From contig NZ_CP059692.1 in NCBI RefSeq assembly GCF_014058705.1, forward strand, positions 3,421,125 through 3,485,124: a DNA stretch of 64,000 nt, in the 5' to 3' direction. The stretch is from Aureimonas mangrovi (GTDB taxonomy: Bacteria > Pseudomonadota > Alphaproteobacteria > Rhizobiales > Rhizobiaceae). The notes under the pieces are model-generated. The model made no database searches. It saw only the letters and a program-made list of their open reading frames with translations, and was not told where the DNA came from. This document shows, piece by piece, positions 8,901 to 19,072 of the stretch. The position numbers and the translations under genes are program-made. How positions within the stretch are numbered: the first letter of the stretch is position 1; each line of letters begins with the position of its first letter.

Positions 8901-9704
8901 TCAGTTCAGGCCGAGAACGTCTCGCATGGAATAGAGGCCGGGCTCGCGACCCTCCGCCCATAAGGCGGCACGCACGGCGCCGCGCGCGAAGATCGAGCGG
9001 TCCTCGGCGCGGTGGGACAGCTCGATCCGCTCGCCCTCGCCGGCCAGAATGACCTCGTGTTCGCCGACCACCGAGCCGCCGCGCAGGGTCGCGAAACCGA
9101 TCGTGCCGGCCGCCCGCGCGCCGGTATGCCCGTCGCGCACGCGAACCGCGGCCGCATCGAGATCGACGCCGCGCCCTTGCGCCGCAGCGTTGCCGAGCAG
9201 GAGTGCCGTGCCGGACGGCGCATCCACCTTGTGGCGATGGTGCATTTCCAGCACCTCGATGTCGAAGGCGTCAGGACCGAGCGCGGCTGCGGCCTTCTCG
9301 ACGAGAACGGCGAGAAGATTGACGCCGAGGCTCATATTGCCGGACTTCACGATCCGCGCACCCTTCGCCGCCTCGGCGACGGCTGCGTCCTCCTCGGCCG
9401 AGAAGCCGGTGGTGCCGATGATCTGGACGAGGCCGCGTTTCGCGGCCTCTCGCGCCACGGCGACGCTGTAGGCCGGCGCGGTGAAGTCGAGGACGCCGTC
9501 GGCGCCATCGAACGCCGCGTCGAGGTCGGCCGTGACGGCAACGCCCGCATGGCCCGCGCCCGCCAGAAGCCCCGCATCGTTGCCCAGCGCGATCGAGCCT
9601 TCGCGCTCGAGGGCGCCACAGAGCGTCGCGCCTTCCGTCTGCGAGAGAATCTGGATCAGCGTGCGGCCCATCCGGCCGGCCGCACCGAGCACCACGAGCT
9701 TCAT
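8901..9704 (-). CDS. dapB: 4-hydroxy-tetrahydrodipicolinate reductase
   Basis: Second committed step of lysine and meso-diaminopimelate synthesis, reducing the dihydrodipicolinate precursor with NAD(P)H. The 267 residues match the family. The nucleotide-binding motif GAAGRMG spans 7-13. The signature block [15 protein letters not shown] spans 153-167 and holds the catalytic histidines H155/H156 and the lysine K159. GTTG at 97-100 and SGNMSLGVN at 121-129 are further conserved loops. It lies in a run of five same-strand genes from glk to the SDR. Confidence 0.95.
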   Translation of the reverse strand: MKLVVLGAAGRMGRTLIQILSQTEGATLCGALEREGSIALGNDAGLLAGAGHAGVAVTADLDAAFDGADGVLDFTAPAYSVAVAREAAKRGLVQIIGTTGFSAEEDAAVAEAAKGARIVKSGNMSLGVNLLAVLVEKAAAALGPDAFDIEVLEMHHRHKVDAPSGTALLLGNAAAQGRGVDLDAAAVRVRDGHTGARAAGTIGFATLRGGSVVGEHEVILAGEGERIELSHRAEDRSIFARGAVRAALWAEGREPGLYSMRDVLGLN

Positions 9705-9720
9705 CGCTTTCCTCCCCGGT

Positions 9721-11544
9721 TCATCCCGTCACCGCCTGGGCGATATCGGCCGCGACCGCGCCCTGATGCGAAGTCTGCAGCCCGTGGAAGCGCGAATAGA
9801 GCCCGTCCTCGCGGCTGACAAGCTCGGCATGCGTGCCGCGCTCGGCGATGGTGCCGCGATCGACGACGAGAATCTGGTCGGCGTTGACGATGGTCGACAG
9901 GCGGTGTGCGACGACGATGACGGTGCGGTTCGCCATCACGCGCTCCAGCGCCGCCTGCACGAGCTTTTCCGAGCGCGTGTCGAGCGCCGACGTCGCCTCG
10001 TCGAGAAGCAGGATCGGCGCGTCTCTAACCAGCGCGCGCGCGATCGAAAGGCGCTGGCGCTGGCCCCCCGAAAGCGTCGCGCCCGCCTCGCCGACCGGCG
10101 TCTCGTAGCCGAGCGGCTGCGCGAGGATGAACTCCTCGGCCTGGGCCTCGCGCGCGGCCGCCTCGACCTCCGCGTCGCTCGCGTCCGGGCGGCCATAGCG
10201 GATGTTCTCGCGGATCGTCCCCTCGAAGAGCGTCGGCGCCTGCGGCACATAGGCGATCTGCCCGCGCAGCGAGGCCTTCGTCACGTCCCGGATGTCCTGC
10301 CCGTCGATGAGGATGCGGCCGTGATCGAGATCGTAGAACCGCTCGATCAGGGCGATGATGGTCGACTTCCCGCCGCCCGAGGCGCCGATCAGCGCCGTAG
10401 TGCGCCCGGCCGGGGCCGTGAAGGCGATGCGCGACAGCACCGGCTCGCCGGCATGATAGCCGAAGGAGACGTCCTCGAAGACGATCTCGCCGCTCTGCAC
10501 GCGCAGGGGCACGGCGCCCGGCGCGTCGGCCTGGCTCGGCTTCAGGTCGAGGATCTCGTAGATCATGCGCGCGTTCACCAGCGCGCGCTCGAGTTGCACC
10601 TGCAGCCGCGCGAGGCGGCGGGCGGGATCGTAGGCGAGGAGCAACGCGGTGATGAAGGCGAACATGGCGCCCGGCGAGTACCCGTACTCGATCGAGCGGT
10701 AACCGGACCATGCGATGACGCCGGCGACGGCCAGACCCGCGATCGTCTCCGTCACAGGGCCGGAACGCTCCGTGATGGCTGCGATGCGATTCGATCGTTC
10801 CTCGGCGCCCCGGATCAGCCCCTCCGTGCGTGCGCGCAGCGGCGCCTCCATCGTGAAGGCCTTCACCACCTGGATGCCCTGCGCGGCCTCCTGCATCGCA
10901 CCGAGGACGCGGGCGTTGAGATCGATCGACTGGCGCGTCGCCTTGCGCAGCTTGCGCGCGAGGCCCGCGATCATGATCGCGATGGGCGGGCCGGCCAGAA
11001 GCGCGATCGCAGACAGGAGCGGGTCGAGCCAGATCATCGTGCCGACGAGGAAGACGAGCGTCAGGAGGTCGCGCGCGATGGAGGTGACGGTCAGGTTCAG
11101 CGTGTCGCGCACGCCGGTGACGTTCTGGTTGATGCGCGCGGCGAGCTGGGCCGAGCGATTCTCGCCGAAGAAGTCCATCGACAGTTCGGTCAGATGGGCG
11201 AAGAGCCGGCGCTGGTAGCGCGCCACGACGTCGTTGCCGATCCGCGCGAGGATCACCCCCTGCCCGTATGTGGCAAGCCCCCGGATGAGGAAGGTGAGGA
11301 ACACGGCGACCGGCAGCGAGACGAGATAGGCCGGATCGCCCTCGACGAAGATCTGGTCGATCACGTCGCGCATGACCCAGGCGAGGAAGGCCGTCGTCAA
11401 CGCGACCAGCACCATGCAGGTGGCCGCCACGGCATAACCGCGCACGTGATCGCGCGCGTTTTCGGCGAAGATGCGCTTCAGGAGCGCCAACGCCCGGCCG
11501 CGTTCCGCGCCGTCGGCGAGGGAGAGACGGGGCGTCTTGGTCAC
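9721..11544 (-). CDS. ABC exporter, MsbA-like half-transporter with fused ATPase
   Basis: A 607-residue fused half-transporter: a six-helix membrane domain over about residues 35-320 and an ATPase domain from about 350. Walker A is GASGGGKST (near 385), the signature is [10 protein letters not shown] (near 490) and Walker B is [12 protein letters not shown] (near 513), followed by the H-loop histidine in VVAHRLST. This organisation acts as a homodimer exporting lipids, lipid A or drugs. Lipid-A/glucan-type exporters of rhizobia look similar, so the substrate is not fixed. The start is a GTG without a strong ribosome site, so a slightly different start is possible. Confidence 0.9.
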   Translation of the reverse strand: MTKTPRLSLADGAERGRALALLKRIFAENARDHVRGYAVAATCMVLVALTTAFLAWVMRDVIDQIFVEGDPAYLVSLPVAVFLTFLIRGLATYGQGVILARIGNDVVARYQRRLFAHLTELSMDFFGENRSAQLAARINQNVTGVRDTLNLTVTSIARDLLTLVFLVGTMIWLDPLLSAIALLAGPPIAIMIAGLARKLRKATRQSIDLNARVLGAMQEAAQGIQVVKAFTMEAPLRARTEGLIRGAEERSNRIAAITERSGPVTETIAGLAVAGVIAWSGYRSIEYGYSPGAMFAFITALLLAYDPARRLARLQVQLERALVNARMIYEILDLKPSQADAPGAVPLRVQSGEIVFEDVSFGYHAGEPVLSRIAFTAPAGRTTALIGASGGGKSTIIALIERFYDLDHGRILIDGQDIRDVTKASLRGQIAYVPQAPTLFEGTIRENIRYGRPDASDAEVEAAAREAQAEEFILAQPLGYETPVGEAGATLSGGQRQRLSIARALVRDAPILLLDEATSALDTRSEKLVQAALERVMANRTVIVVAHRLSTIVNADQILVVDRGTIAERGTHAELVSREDGLYSRFHGLQTSHQGAVAADIAQAVTG

Positions 11545-11605
11545 GGGTGGCCCGAAGAGGTGCGAACGCGCATGGCCGCTCTATAGCCGCTGTATCCTGG
11601 CCTGC

Positions 11606-12646
11606 CTACCGCTTCGATCTCTCCGAGATCCAGCGCCGCCCCTGCGTCTCCAGACCGAAATGGCGCGGATTGTGCGCGTAGAATGCGAGGCCCGACAGCG
11701 CCGCGAGAGGTTCGGTGATCGCAAACAGCGGAATGTCGCGCATCAGTTCGGTATGCGGCGCCTTGTCCTCGAAGGCCGCGCGCATCTGCGAGACCGAGAT
11801 CGCCGGCAGGACATGGCGGAAGATGCCGCCGCCGATATAGACGCCGCCGCGCGCCATGAAGACGAGGGCGAGATCGCCGGCGACGCGCGCGAGATAGATC
11901 GCGAAGAGTTGCACCGCCTCGGCGGCCGCCGCATCGCCGCCGCCGCGCGCGGCATCGGTGATCTCCGCCGGGGTCGTGTACGGGTGGTCCGCGCCGTTCG
12001 ACAGGCTGATCGCGCGATAGAGATTGACGAGGCCGCGCCCGCACAGGATCTGCTCGGCCGAGATGCGGCCCTCGATCGCCTCAAGATGCGGCCAGATTTC
12101 GAGATCCCTTTCCGTGCGCGGCCCGAGGTCGACATGGCCGCCCTCGCCTGCCACGGGTATCCAGAGATGGCGCGAGCGCACGAGCCCGGCGACGCCGAGC
12201 CCCGTGCCGGGGCCCAGAACGACGCGGCTGGCGTTCTCGCGCGCCGTGCCGCCGCCGATCGCCGCGCGGCCCGAGGGCGACAACGCGGAGACGGCGAGCG
12301 CCTGCGCCTCGAAATCGTTGAGGATCACGACCTCGTCGAAGCCGAGATCGTTGATCAGGCGCTGCGGACGCACCACCCAGGCACTGTTGGTGAGGTCGAT
12401 GTCCTCGCCGTCGATCGGCCCGGCGACCGCCAGAACCGCCGTGCGCGGCTGAACGGAGGTCCTGTCGAGGACGCAGGCCTGGATCGCCTCGTCGATATTG
12501 GGGAAGTCGGCCGTGGCGATCGTGGGGAAGGCGCGGGGCTCGGCATTGGAATCGAGGATGAGCGCGAAGCGCGCGTTGGTGCCGCCGATATCACCGACGA
12601 GAACGGGAAAGCGCAGGGCGTCGGGCGATTCGAGCGTAACGGTCAC
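11606..12646 (-). CDS. glk: Glucokinase
   Basis: Phosphorylates glucose to glucose 6-phosphate with ATP in the cytoplasm. It has 346 residues with a GTG start preceded by GGGAGG eight bases upstream. The phosphate-binding motif VGDIGGTNARFAL spans 17-29; NDFEAQALAV, LGPGTGLGVA and an AGEGGHVDLGP sugar-binding block follow in the order expected for the bacterial Glk family rather than ROK kinases, which carry a cysteine-rich zinc motif absent here. About 20 extra C-terminal residues (RHFGLETQGRRW) are present. It heads a same-strand run toward dapB. Confidence 0.92.
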   Translation of the reverse strand: MTVTLESPDALRFPVLVGDIGGTNARFALILDSNAEPRAFPTIATADFPNIDEAIQACVLDRTSVQPRTAVLAVAGPIDGEDIDLTNSAWVVRPQRLINDLGFDEVVILNDFEAQALAVSALSPSGRAAIGGGTARENASRVVLGPGTGLGVAGLVRSRHLWIPVAGEGGHVDLGPRTERDLEIWPHLEAIEGRISAEQILCGRGLVNLYRAISLSNGADHPYTTPAEITDAARGGGDAAAAEAVQLFAIYLARVAGDLALVFMARGGVYIGGGIFRHVLPAISVSQMRAAFEDKAPHTELMRDIPLFAITEPLAALSGLAFYAHNPRHFGLETQGRRWISERSKR

Positions 12647-12712
12647 GGCGCCCGCCTCCCATGAAGTCGATCGAAGCCGTTCCTTAACATCCGCCCTCGC
12701 CCGCCGGAAGCG

Positions 12713-13654
12713 TCAGGGACGACGCGTCGGCACCGGTACCGAGGCCGGCAGGGCGGCGCTCGCGGTGGCCGCCGCCCCTGGAGAGTCCTCGCCCGAGGCG
12801 CTCACCAGGGAGATGCACCGATTCGGCAGCTCGGACAGCTGCATCGGGGGCTTGGGTGTGTAGGGCGGAGCGTCCGGGGGTGGCGGCTGCAGCGCAACGT
12901 CGAACCACCATTGCAGCGAGGCGTCGCAGCCTTCCGAAGCCGGCACCGCGCTCTGGGGCTCGCAGGCCGTGCCGGGCGGGCATTTCAGGCGGATATGGAA
13001 GTGGTAGTCGTGGCCGTAGGTCGGGCGCACCTTGCGCAGCCACGAGCGATCGCCGCCCGCGACCTCACACAGTTTCCGCTTGATGCCGGGATGGACGAAG
13101 ATGCGGTCGACCTCCGGGTCGAGCGCGGCGCGACGGATGATGCGGCCATGCTCCGCGCGCCAGCGCCGATCGTCCACCTCGAAGGTGCCCCGGCGCAGGA
13201 GCGAGGTCATATCCATGGTCTCGCGCTGGTTCTCGTTCAGGCGCCCCTGGGGCATCTCGGTGAGATAGACATCAGCGTCGAGCCCGATCTGGTGCGAGGC
13301 GTGGCCGACCGCCGGCCCGCCGCGTGGCTGCGAGATGTCGCCGATCAGGATGCCGCGCCAGTTGTCGTTGGCGGCGACGGTCTGCGAGAAGCGCTGAAGG
13401 AAGGCGATCGTGTTCGGGTGGCCGTAGGATTTGTTGCGCGCGCGGCGAACGTCCTGCCAGTTGGGTCCGTCCGGCGGCATCTGCACGCCGCCGGACAGGC
13501 ACCCCTTGGAATAGGAGCCGATCGCGTCGGTCCGATCGCCCGCCGGGCCGGCGACCGCGCCGAAGACATCGCGGGCGACCTGCGCCTCGGCCACCGGCGC
13601 GAGCGCCAGAAGCGCCGAGGCCACCAGCACCCATCTCCCCATCCGCTTCGCCAT
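12713..13654 (-). CDS. mepA: Penicillin-insensitive murein endopeptidase
   Basis: Periplasmic LAS-family zinc peptidase that cuts D-Ala-mDAP cross-links in peptidoglycan. ATG at 13654 has GGAGG seven bases upstream and yields a clean Sec signal (residues 1-25, ending AEA-Q); the longer in-frame start adds 12 unneeded residues. Metal ligands are visible as H121 and D128 in HQIGLDADV and the HDYHFH block at 215-220. Four or more cysteines after residue 195 suggest disulfides. The proline-rich tail after about residue 250 is variable. It lies downstream of pheT. Confidence 0.92.
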   Translation of the reverse strand: MAKRMGRWVLVASALLALAPVAEAQVARDVFGAVAGPAGDRTDAIGSYSKGCLSGGVQMPPDGPNWQDVRRARNKSYGHPNTIAFLQRFSQTVAANDNWRGILIGDISQPRGGPAVGHASHQIGLDADVYLTEMPQGRLNENQRETMDMTSLLRRGTFEVDDRRWRAEHGRIIRRAALDPEVDRIFVHPGIKRKLCEVAGGDRSWLRKVRPTYGHDYHFHIRLKCPPGTACEPQSAVPASEGCDASLQWWFDVALQPPPPDAPPYTPKPPMQLSELPNRCISLVSASGEDSPGAAATASAALPASVPVPTRRP

Positions 13655-13756
13655 CGGCGCTCCCTCCGTGCCGCCGCCCAAGGCTGGCACCGCATGGTGG
13701 AGCCGGGCTTACGTCGAGGAAGAGCGCGGCCCTGCGGCGCTTTGAGGGCCAGACGA

Positions 13757-16174
13757 TCAGCTCCGCAGGGTCGCGCCCGTCGCCTTCGCCACCGCCGCGA
13801 CGATCTTGCCCGACACAGCCTCGATGTCCTCGTCGGTCAGGGTGCGCTCGGCGGGCTTCAGCGTCACCTCGATGGCGACGGACTTGCGCCCCTCGCCGAG
13901 CGAGGCGCCCGCGAACACGTCGAAGACGCGCACCTCGGAGACGAGCTTGCGGTCGGCGCCTTCGGCCGCGCGCACGATCTTCAACGCCTGGACGGGCGCA
14001 TCCACCACGAAGGCGAAGTCGCGCCGCACCGGCTGGAAGGGCGAGAGCGTCAGCACCGGCTTGGTGCGCGTGGCCTTGCGCTTCTGCTCGGGCGCTTCGT
14101 CGAGATAGACCTCGAAGCCGGCATGCGGGCCGCTGGCGCCCATCGCCTTCAGGACCTTCGGATGGAACTCGCCGAACTCGGCCAGCACCGTCTTCGGCCC
14201 GAGCTTGACGAGGCCGGAGCGTCCCGGATGATACCACGGGCTCGCCGGCGTCTCGATCTGGAGCCGGTCGACCGGCACGCCCGCTGCCTCGAGCGTGGCG
14301 AAGGCATCGGCCTTGGCATCGAAGACGCCCACGGGCGCGGCGCCGCCTGCCCAGTCGCGCCCGGCGCCCTCGTGGCGCGCGCTGGCGCGGCGCACACCGG
14401 CCGCAACGCGCCGCTGGCCGTCCGGCTGGACCGAACGATAGACGTGGCTGACCTCGAACAGCGCCGTCTCGCCGTAGCCCTTCGCGGCGTTGCGCACCGA
14501 AGCCGCCAGAAGGCTCGGCAGCAGCGAGGGCCGCATGTCGGACAGGTCCGCAGCGATCGGATTCTCGAGCTGCAGTTCCTCTGCGCCGCCGCCGAAGAGG
14601 CTTGCTTCGTCATGGCTGACGAAGGAGTAGGTCACGGTCTCGGCCATGCCGCGCGCGGCGAGCGAGCGACGTACGGCCCTGCCCTGCTTCTGCGCCGCGG
14701 TGAGGATCGGCGTTGCAACCGCCGCCAGACGCGGCAGCGCGACAGGCTGGATCTCGTCGACCCCGACGAGACGCATGACCTCCTCGACGAGGTCGGCCTT
14801 GCCATCGACATCAGGGCGCCAGGACGGCGCGGTGACGCTCGCCGCATCGCCCTCGGGCTCCACGGTGAAGCCAAGTCCGCGCAGAAGCGCGACCTGACGC
14901 TCGGGCTCGACGTCGAGGCCGGTGAGCCGCTTCATCTCGGAGAAGGGCAGGTGGATCGGCCTCGGGGCCTCTTCTCGCAGGCCCGTCACGATCCTCTCGC
15001 TCGGCTCGCCGCCGCACAGGTCGAGGACCATCCTCGTCGCGAGGTCAAGGCCCGGCACCATGAAGGCCGGGTCGATGCCGCGCTCGAAGCGATAGCGCGC
15101 ATCGGTGATGATGCCGAGCGCGCGGCCGGTGCGCGCGATGTCCAGCGGCTCCCAGAGAGCCGATTCGATCAGGACCGTCGTCGTGTTCTCGTCGCAACCC
15201 GTGCGCTCGCCGCCCATGATGCCGGCGATCGACTCCACTTCTCCGTCATCGTCGGTGATGACGCACATGCCGACCGCGAGCTTGTGGGTGCGCCCGTCGA
15301 GGCCGAGGATCTCCTCGCCCTCCTTCGCATCGCGCACGATCAGCGCCGCCCGCGCTTTCGCCGCGTCGAAGACGTGGAGCGGGCGGCCGCGATCGAAGGT
15401 GATGTAGTTGGTGATGTCGACGAGTGCGTTGATCGGGCGCAGGCCGATGGCGCGCAGGCGCTTCTGAAGCCATTCCGGCGAGGGACCGTTCTTCACGCCG
15501 GTCACCGAGCGCACGGCAAAGCCGCGGCAGGTCCTGCTCTCGATCGAGACCGCGATGCCTGCAGGCCCCTTCCCCTCGATTGGCTCGACCGCCGGCGTCT
15601 TCAGCGTGCCGAGGCCCGAAGCGGCGAGATCGCGCGCGATACCGTAGACGCCCGTCGCCTCGGGGTGGTTGGGCGTGAGGTTGATTTCGATCAGCGGGTC
15701 GGCGAGATCCGCATAGTCCGCGAAGGCCGTGCCCACCGGCGCATCGGCCGGGAGATCGATGATACCGTTGTGCTCGTCGGACAGCTCCAGCTCGCGCTCG
15801 GAGCACATCATGCCGAAGCTCTCCACGCCCCGGATCTTGCCGACGCCGAGCGTCGTATCGATGCCCGGAACATAAGTGCCCGGCAGGGCGAGGACGCCGA
15901 CGAGGCCCGCGCGCGCGTTTGGCGCGCCGCACACGATCTGCATCGGCTTGCCGTCGTTGACGGATGGGCCGGCATCGACGCGGAGGACACGCAGCTTGTC
16001 GGCGTCGGGGTGGGGCTCGGCGCTCAGCACCTTCGCGATCGTGAAGGGTCGCATCGCCGCGCGGTCGTCGACATGCTCGACCTCAAGGCCGATCGCCGTC
16101 AGGCGCGCGGTGATCTCGGCCAGCGAGGCGTCGGTTTCGAGATGGTCCTTCAGCCAGGAGAGCGTGAACTTCAT
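13757..16174 (-). CDS. pheT: Phenylalanyl-tRNA synthetase beta subunit
   Basis: Large subunit of the heterotetrameric enzyme that charges tRNA-Phe. The 805 residues match the bacterial beta subunit. It starts with the EMAP-II-like tRNA-binding domain (about 39-148), continues with the B3/B4 editing domain, the B5 domain (PWR-containing segment near 430-460) and the catalytic-like core, and ends with the ferredoxin-fold anticodon-binding domain ([14 protein letters not shown] to the end). Unusually it is separated from pheS by a toxin-antitoxin pair and a membrane protein gene. Confidence 0.96.
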   Translation of the reverse strand: MKFTLSWLKDHLETDASLAEITARLTAIGLEVEHVDDRAAMRPFTIAKVLSAEPHPDADKLRVLRVDAGPSVNDGKPMQIVCGAPNARAGLVGVLALPGTYVPGIDTTLGVGKIRGVESFGMMCSERELELSDEHNGIIDLPADAPVGTAFADYADLADPLIEINLTPNHPEATGVYGIARDLAASGLGTLKTPAVEPIEGKGPAGIAVSIESRTCRGFAVRSVTGVKNGPSPEWLQKRLRAIGLRPINALVDITNYITFDRGRPLHVFDAAKARAALIVRDAKEGEEILGLDGRTHKLAVGMCVITDDDGEVESIAGIMGGERTGCDENTTTVLIESALWEPLDIARTGRALGIITDARYRFERGIDPAFMVPGLDLATRMVLDLCGGEPSERIVTGLREEAPRPIHLPFSEMKRLTGLDVEPERQVALLRGLGFTVEPEGDAASVTAPSWRPDVDGKADLVEEVMRLVGVDEIQPVALPRLAAVATPILTAAQKQGRAVRRSLAARGMAETVTYSFVSHDEASLFGGGAEELQLENPIAADLSDMRPSLLPSLLAASVRNAAKGYGETALFEVSHVYRSVQPDGQRRVAAGVRRASARHEGAGRDWAGGAAPVGVFDAKADAFATLEAAGVPVDRLQIETPASPWYHPGRSGLVKLGPKTVLAEFGEFHPKVLKAMGASGPHAGFEVYLDEAPEQKRKATRTKPVLTLSPFQPVRRDFAFVVDAPVQALKIVRAAEGADRKLVSEVRVFDVFAGASLGEGRKSVAIEVTLKPAERTLTDEDIEAVSGKIVAAVAKATGATLRS

Positions 16175-16205
16175 CGGTTTCAGTCGTCTTTCGGAGAAAT
16201 CGGTG

Positions 16206-16604
16206 TCAGCGCGACGTGGCGCGCCCGGCGGCCTCGCGCGCGAGCGCGTTGGCGTGAACGAAGCGGTAAGCCGAAAGCGCGACCACCGCGAAGGCGAGAT
16301 TGACGAGGACGAGCGCCAAAGCGCCGGGGTTCCAGCCGAAGGCGAAGCGATCCACGATCACCGGCAGGAACGTGCCGACGGCCAGGCTGGCGAGAACGGC
16401 GGGCGTCGCCGAGAGCTTCGCGTACAGGACCGCGAAGATCGTCACGACCACGAGCGCGAGCACATAATCGCGCGGCGAGAACATCGCGGCCACGAAGGGC
16501 TCGCCGGCAAACAGCCAAGCGAGAAAACCGGCAAACAGCGTGCCGATGACGGCGCCGGCAAGGACGGCGATGATCTCGAGAACGATGCGGCGCGACGCGT
16601 TCAC
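16206..16604 (-). CDS. Four-helix membrane protein between pheT and brnA, unknown function
   Basis: A 132-residue hydrophobic protein with four predicted membrane segments, about residues 8-32, 44-64, 66-85 and 94-114, and a short basic tail. Starts with ATG 72 bases after the brnA end and stops 31 bases before pheT. I do not recognise a family. Codon usage is like its neighbours, unlike many recently acquired genes. It may be part of the accessory insertion with BrnTA or an older resident of the locus. Confidence 0.7.
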   Translation of the reverse strand: MNASRRIVLEIIAVLAGAVIGTLFAGFLAWLFAGEPFVAAMFSPRDYVLALVVVTIFAVLYAKLSATPAVLASLAVGTFLPVIVDRFAFGWNPGALALVLVNLAFAVVALSAYRFVHANALAREAAGRATSR

Positions 16605-16676
16605 GGGCGACGGCTCCTTCGATGGGCGGGCGGGGCACTCCTTGCCCGCCGCCGCGCGCCGGTCAAGCCCGCAGCG

Positions 16677-17024
16677 TCAACGAGAGTGGTTGCGGACGTG
16701 CTCGGCGAGCACCGCGTTGATGCGCGACTGCCAGCCGTCACCCGTCGCGCGGAAGTGATCGACGATCTCGCGGTCGAGGCGCAGCCCGACGCGCTCCTTC
16801 GTCGGCGTCTTCTGGACACCGCGTTGGCCGCGCGACTTCTCCAGTGCCTCGACAATCTCGGGAAAGATCTCGCGCATCGGCCGGGCACGGGCGAAATCCT
16901 CGGCTGTCCATTCGGGAATGTCCTCGCCGTGTGATGCCTCGTAATCGTCGAGCGTCACGCGGCCCTTCTCCACGTCATCGAAGGTCGGAAGTCTGCCTTT
17001 CATACTGCGCGCGCTCGCGGTCAT
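16677..17024 (-). CDS. brnA: BrnA-type antitoxin
   Basis: DNA-binding antitoxin partner of BrnT; in known pairs it neutralises the toxin and represses its own operon. The C-terminal half carries the family core (ERVGLRLDREIVDHFRATG followed by GWQSRINAVLAEHV), a ribbon-helix-helix-like domain. The N-terminal 50 residues are acidic (TFDDVEKGRVTLDDYEASHGED). ATG at 17024 has GAGG seven bases upstream and overlaps the brnT 3' end by 50 bases; an in-frame ATG at 17003 is also possible. The toxin-first order with overlap is typical of brnTA. Confidence 0.87.
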   Translation of the reverse strand: MTASARSMKGRLPTFDDVEKGRVTLDDYEASHGEDIPEWTAEDFARARPMREIFPEIVEALEKSRGQRGVQKTPTKERVGLRLDREIVDHFRATGDGWQSRINAVLAEHVRNHSR

Positions 17025-17256
17025 TGGCCTTCCTCATCGAGATGATGCGAACCCGCTTGCCGCGCGGAGTCCAATAGAATGTGCAAAGCCTGCCAAACAG
17101 GAGGTCGATCGAATTATAACGCGGCTCGCCATAGTCGCGCCGTCGATCCTCAAACGTCAGCACCGTGTTCATGTCGAAATACGCGACATCCGCGAAATCC
17201 AGCCCGCGCGTCTCGAGGTTCCACCAACGCTTGGCCTCGTCCCACTCGAACTCCAT
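16975..17256 (-). CDS. brnT: BrnT-type ribonuclease toxin
   Basis: RelE-fold toxin that inhibits translation by cutting RNA in characterised systems. The 93 residues show the family opening FEWDEAKRWWNLETRGLDFADVA (residues 3-25, part shown), the central RRDYGEPRYNSIDLLFGRL block and the terminal RIISMRKANDRERAQYE. The basic and aromatic residues of the RIISMRKA segment are the usual catalytic surface. It begins 35 bases after the pheS stop on the same strand, so it could also receive read-through from pheS. An inverted repeat directly before its start may be the operator. Confidence 0.9.
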   Translation of the reverse strand: MEFEWDEAKRWWNLETRGLDFADVAYFDMNTVLTFEDRRRDYGEPRYNSIDLLFGRLCTFYWTPRGKRVRIISMRKANDRERAQYERQTSDLR

Positions 17257-17258
17257 CC

Positions 17259-17282
17259 GGCCACCTCAATTTAATTGTGGCC
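17259..17282. promoter_or_regulatory. AT-rich inverted repeat just upstream of brnT, candidate BrnA operator
   Basis: Reads GGCCA-cct-CAATT-T-AATTG-TGGCC: two nested arms match perfectly when a three-base bulge is allowed. The AT-only core is striking in a 66% G+C genome. It begins three bases upstream of the brnT ATG and covers its ribosome site, so protein bound here would block the operon. BrnA-family antitoxins are known to autoregulate; binding here is inference. Confidence 0.55.
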
Positions 17283-17291
17283 ACGAAAAGA

Positions 17292-18374
17292 TCAAGCGCT
17301 GAGACCACCGAAGAGTGTCGGCATGTCGAGCGGGCGGAAGCCGTAATGCTCCACCCAGCGCACGTCCGCGTCGAAGAAGGCGCGCAGATCCGGCATGCCG
17401 TATTTCAGCATGGCGATCCGATCGATGCCCATGCCCCAGGCGAAGCCCTGATACTCGTCCGGGTCGAGCCCGACGCCGCGCAGCACGTTCGGATGCACCA
17501 TGCCGCAGCCGAGGATCTCCATCCAGTCCGTGCCCTCGCCGAAGCGCACCTCGGCGCCGGAGCGGTCGCACTGGATGTCGACCTCCATCGACGGCTCGGT
17601 GAAGGGGAAGAAGCTCGGGCGGAAGCGCATCGAGAGCTGCGGCACCTCGAAGAACGCCTTGCAGAACTCGGTCAGCACCCACTTCATGTTGGCGACGTTG
17701 GCGGTCCGGTCGATGACCAGCCCTTCCACCTGATGGAACATCGGCGTGTGCGTGGCGTCCGAATCCTGCCGGTAGGTCTTGCCCGGGATCACGATGCGGA
17801 TCGGCGGCTTTTGCGCCTCCATCGTGCGGATCTGCACGGGCGAGGTGTGGGTTCGCAGGACCCGGCGCACGCCGTCGGCGGCCGGTTTCAGGAAGAAGGT
17901 GTCGTGCATCTCGCGGGCCGGATGGCCCTCGGGGAAGTTCAGTGCGGTGAAATTGTAGTGGTCGGTCTCGATGTCCGGACCTTCGGCGACCGCGAAGCCC
18001 ATATCGGCGAAGATCGCCGTGATCTCGTCCACCACCTGGCTGATCGGGTGGATGCGCCCGCGCGAGACCGGCGAGGAGCGCACCGGGAGCGAAACGTCGA
18101 GCGTCTCGGAGGCGAGCCGCGCCTCGATCGCGGCATCCGCCAGCGCCTCGCGCTTGGCGGTGATGGCGCCCTGCACGCGGTCGCGCAGGCCGTTCAGCGC
18201 AGGCCCCGCCTCGCGGCGCTCCTCCGGGCTCATCTTGCCGAGGCCCTTGAGGCGTTCGGAAATCCCGCCCTTCTTGCCGAGGGCGGCCAGCCGTACGGCC
18301 TCAAGCGCCGCCTCGTCGCCCGCCGCCTCGATGTCGGAGATGTAGGTCGCCTCGAGGGCTTGAAGATCGCTCAC
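17292..18374 (-). CDS. pheS: Phenylalanyl-tRNA synthetase alpha subunit
   Basis: Catalytic subunit of the phenylalanine-charging enzyme. A GTG at 18374 gives the usual 360 residues, beginning [10 protein letters not shown]; the longer frame starts with a TTG and adds nine unconserved residues. The N-terminal coiled coil (about 1-85) contacts tRNA. Class II motifs follow: [14 protein letters not shown] (motif 2 region), the Phe-pocket segment with [12 protein letters not shown], and [17 protein letters not shown] (motif 3) near the end. BrnTA lies directly downstream instead of pheT. Confidence 0.95.
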   Translation of the reverse strand: MSDLQALEATYISDIEAAGDEAALEAVRLAALGKKGGISERLKGLGKMSPEERREAGPALNGLRDRVQGAITAKREALADAAIEARLASETLDVSLPVRSSPVSRGRIHPISQVVDEITAIFADMGFAVAEGPDIETDHYNFTALNFPEGHPAREMHDTFFLKPAADGVRRVLRTHTSPVQIRTMEAQKPPIRIVIPGKTYRQDSDATHTPMFHQVEGLVIDRTANVANMKWVLTEFCKAFFEVPQLSMRFRPSFFPFTEPSMEVDIQCDRSGAEVRFGEGTDWMEILGCGMVHPNVLRGVGLDPDEYQGFAWGMGIDRIAMLKYGMPDLRAFFDADVRWVEHYGFRPLDMPTLFGGLSA

Positions 18375-18621
18375 GTCGGTTCCGCTCGTTCGTCTCGTCA
18401 AATGCGCGCCGGCGCGCGCCCGCTTCTAGGACGAACGATGCGGCGACGCAAAGCGGACGTGGTTTGCCGCCGGATCGCCTCCGTCAGCCGAGATGCCGTT
18501 CATAGCACGAGGCGAGCCTGTCGGCTCATCCGCAACCGATCAGAACGGGCGGAAGGCCTCACTTGCAGACACCCGGGCCGGCCAAGCTGCGTCGCCGGCA
18601 GATGTCGCGAGAAGCGTCCGG

Positions 18622-18996
18622 TCACTCCGCTCCCGATACAACGGTTCCGGCGCCGCTCAAATGCCGGGTGATCGTGGATCGGTTCTGTGTTCCCCAGTGA
18701 CACAAGGGCCTGAGCGCCTGCACGAGCGTCATCCCGAACGGCGTCACCGTGTAGTCGACCCTCGGCGGCACCTCCTTGTGGTCGTGCCGGACAAGAACGC
18801 CCGCACTTTCAAGATCACGCAGTTGCTGGATCAGTACCTTCTCGCTGATCCCTGCCACCGCTCGCTTGAGGTCCCCAAACCGTCGTGGTCCGTATCCAAG
18901 GTGATAGAGGATCAAGGGCTTCCACTTCCCGCCCATCACGGCAAGCGCGACATCAAGACCGCACTCCTGCTCACCCGTATCCACGGACCACCTCAC
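18622..18996 (-). CDS. HxlR-family winged-helix transcriptional regulator
   Basis: A MarR-like single-domain regulator. The family core runs from ECGLDVALAVMGGKWKPLILYHL through GPRRFGDLKRAVAGISEKVLIQQLRDLE (recognition helix) to the wing DYTVTPFGMTL. A GTG at 18996 gives 124 residues beginning RWSVDTGEQ; another GTG at 18984 has GAGG at good spacing, and the longest frame starts at 19056. One N-terminal cysteine (in QECGLD) is where redox- or electrophile-sensing members carry their sensor residue. It is divergent from the SDR-Rid pair, with about 75 bases between, so it probably controls them. Confidence 0.88.
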   Translation of the reverse strand: MRWSVDTGEQECGLDVALAVMGGKWKPLILYHLGYGPRRFGDLKRAVAGISEKVLIQQLRDLESAGVLVRHDHKEVPPRVDYTVTPFGMTLVQALRPLCHWGTQNRSTITRHLSGAGTVVSGAE

Positions 18997-19072
18997 GGTT
19001 ACCAAAAGGTCAGTACTAAACAGGAGGTTTGCGCTGGTCCATATCCCGGCTCCCACACTTCAGGAGACGAAA

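Noticed and set aside
12911..16303. 1130-codon open frame on the plus strand opposite pheT
   Set aside because: It is the antisense frame of pheT and mepA; high G+C keeps it free of stops. The product is Arg/His/Gly-rich with no recognisable domain.
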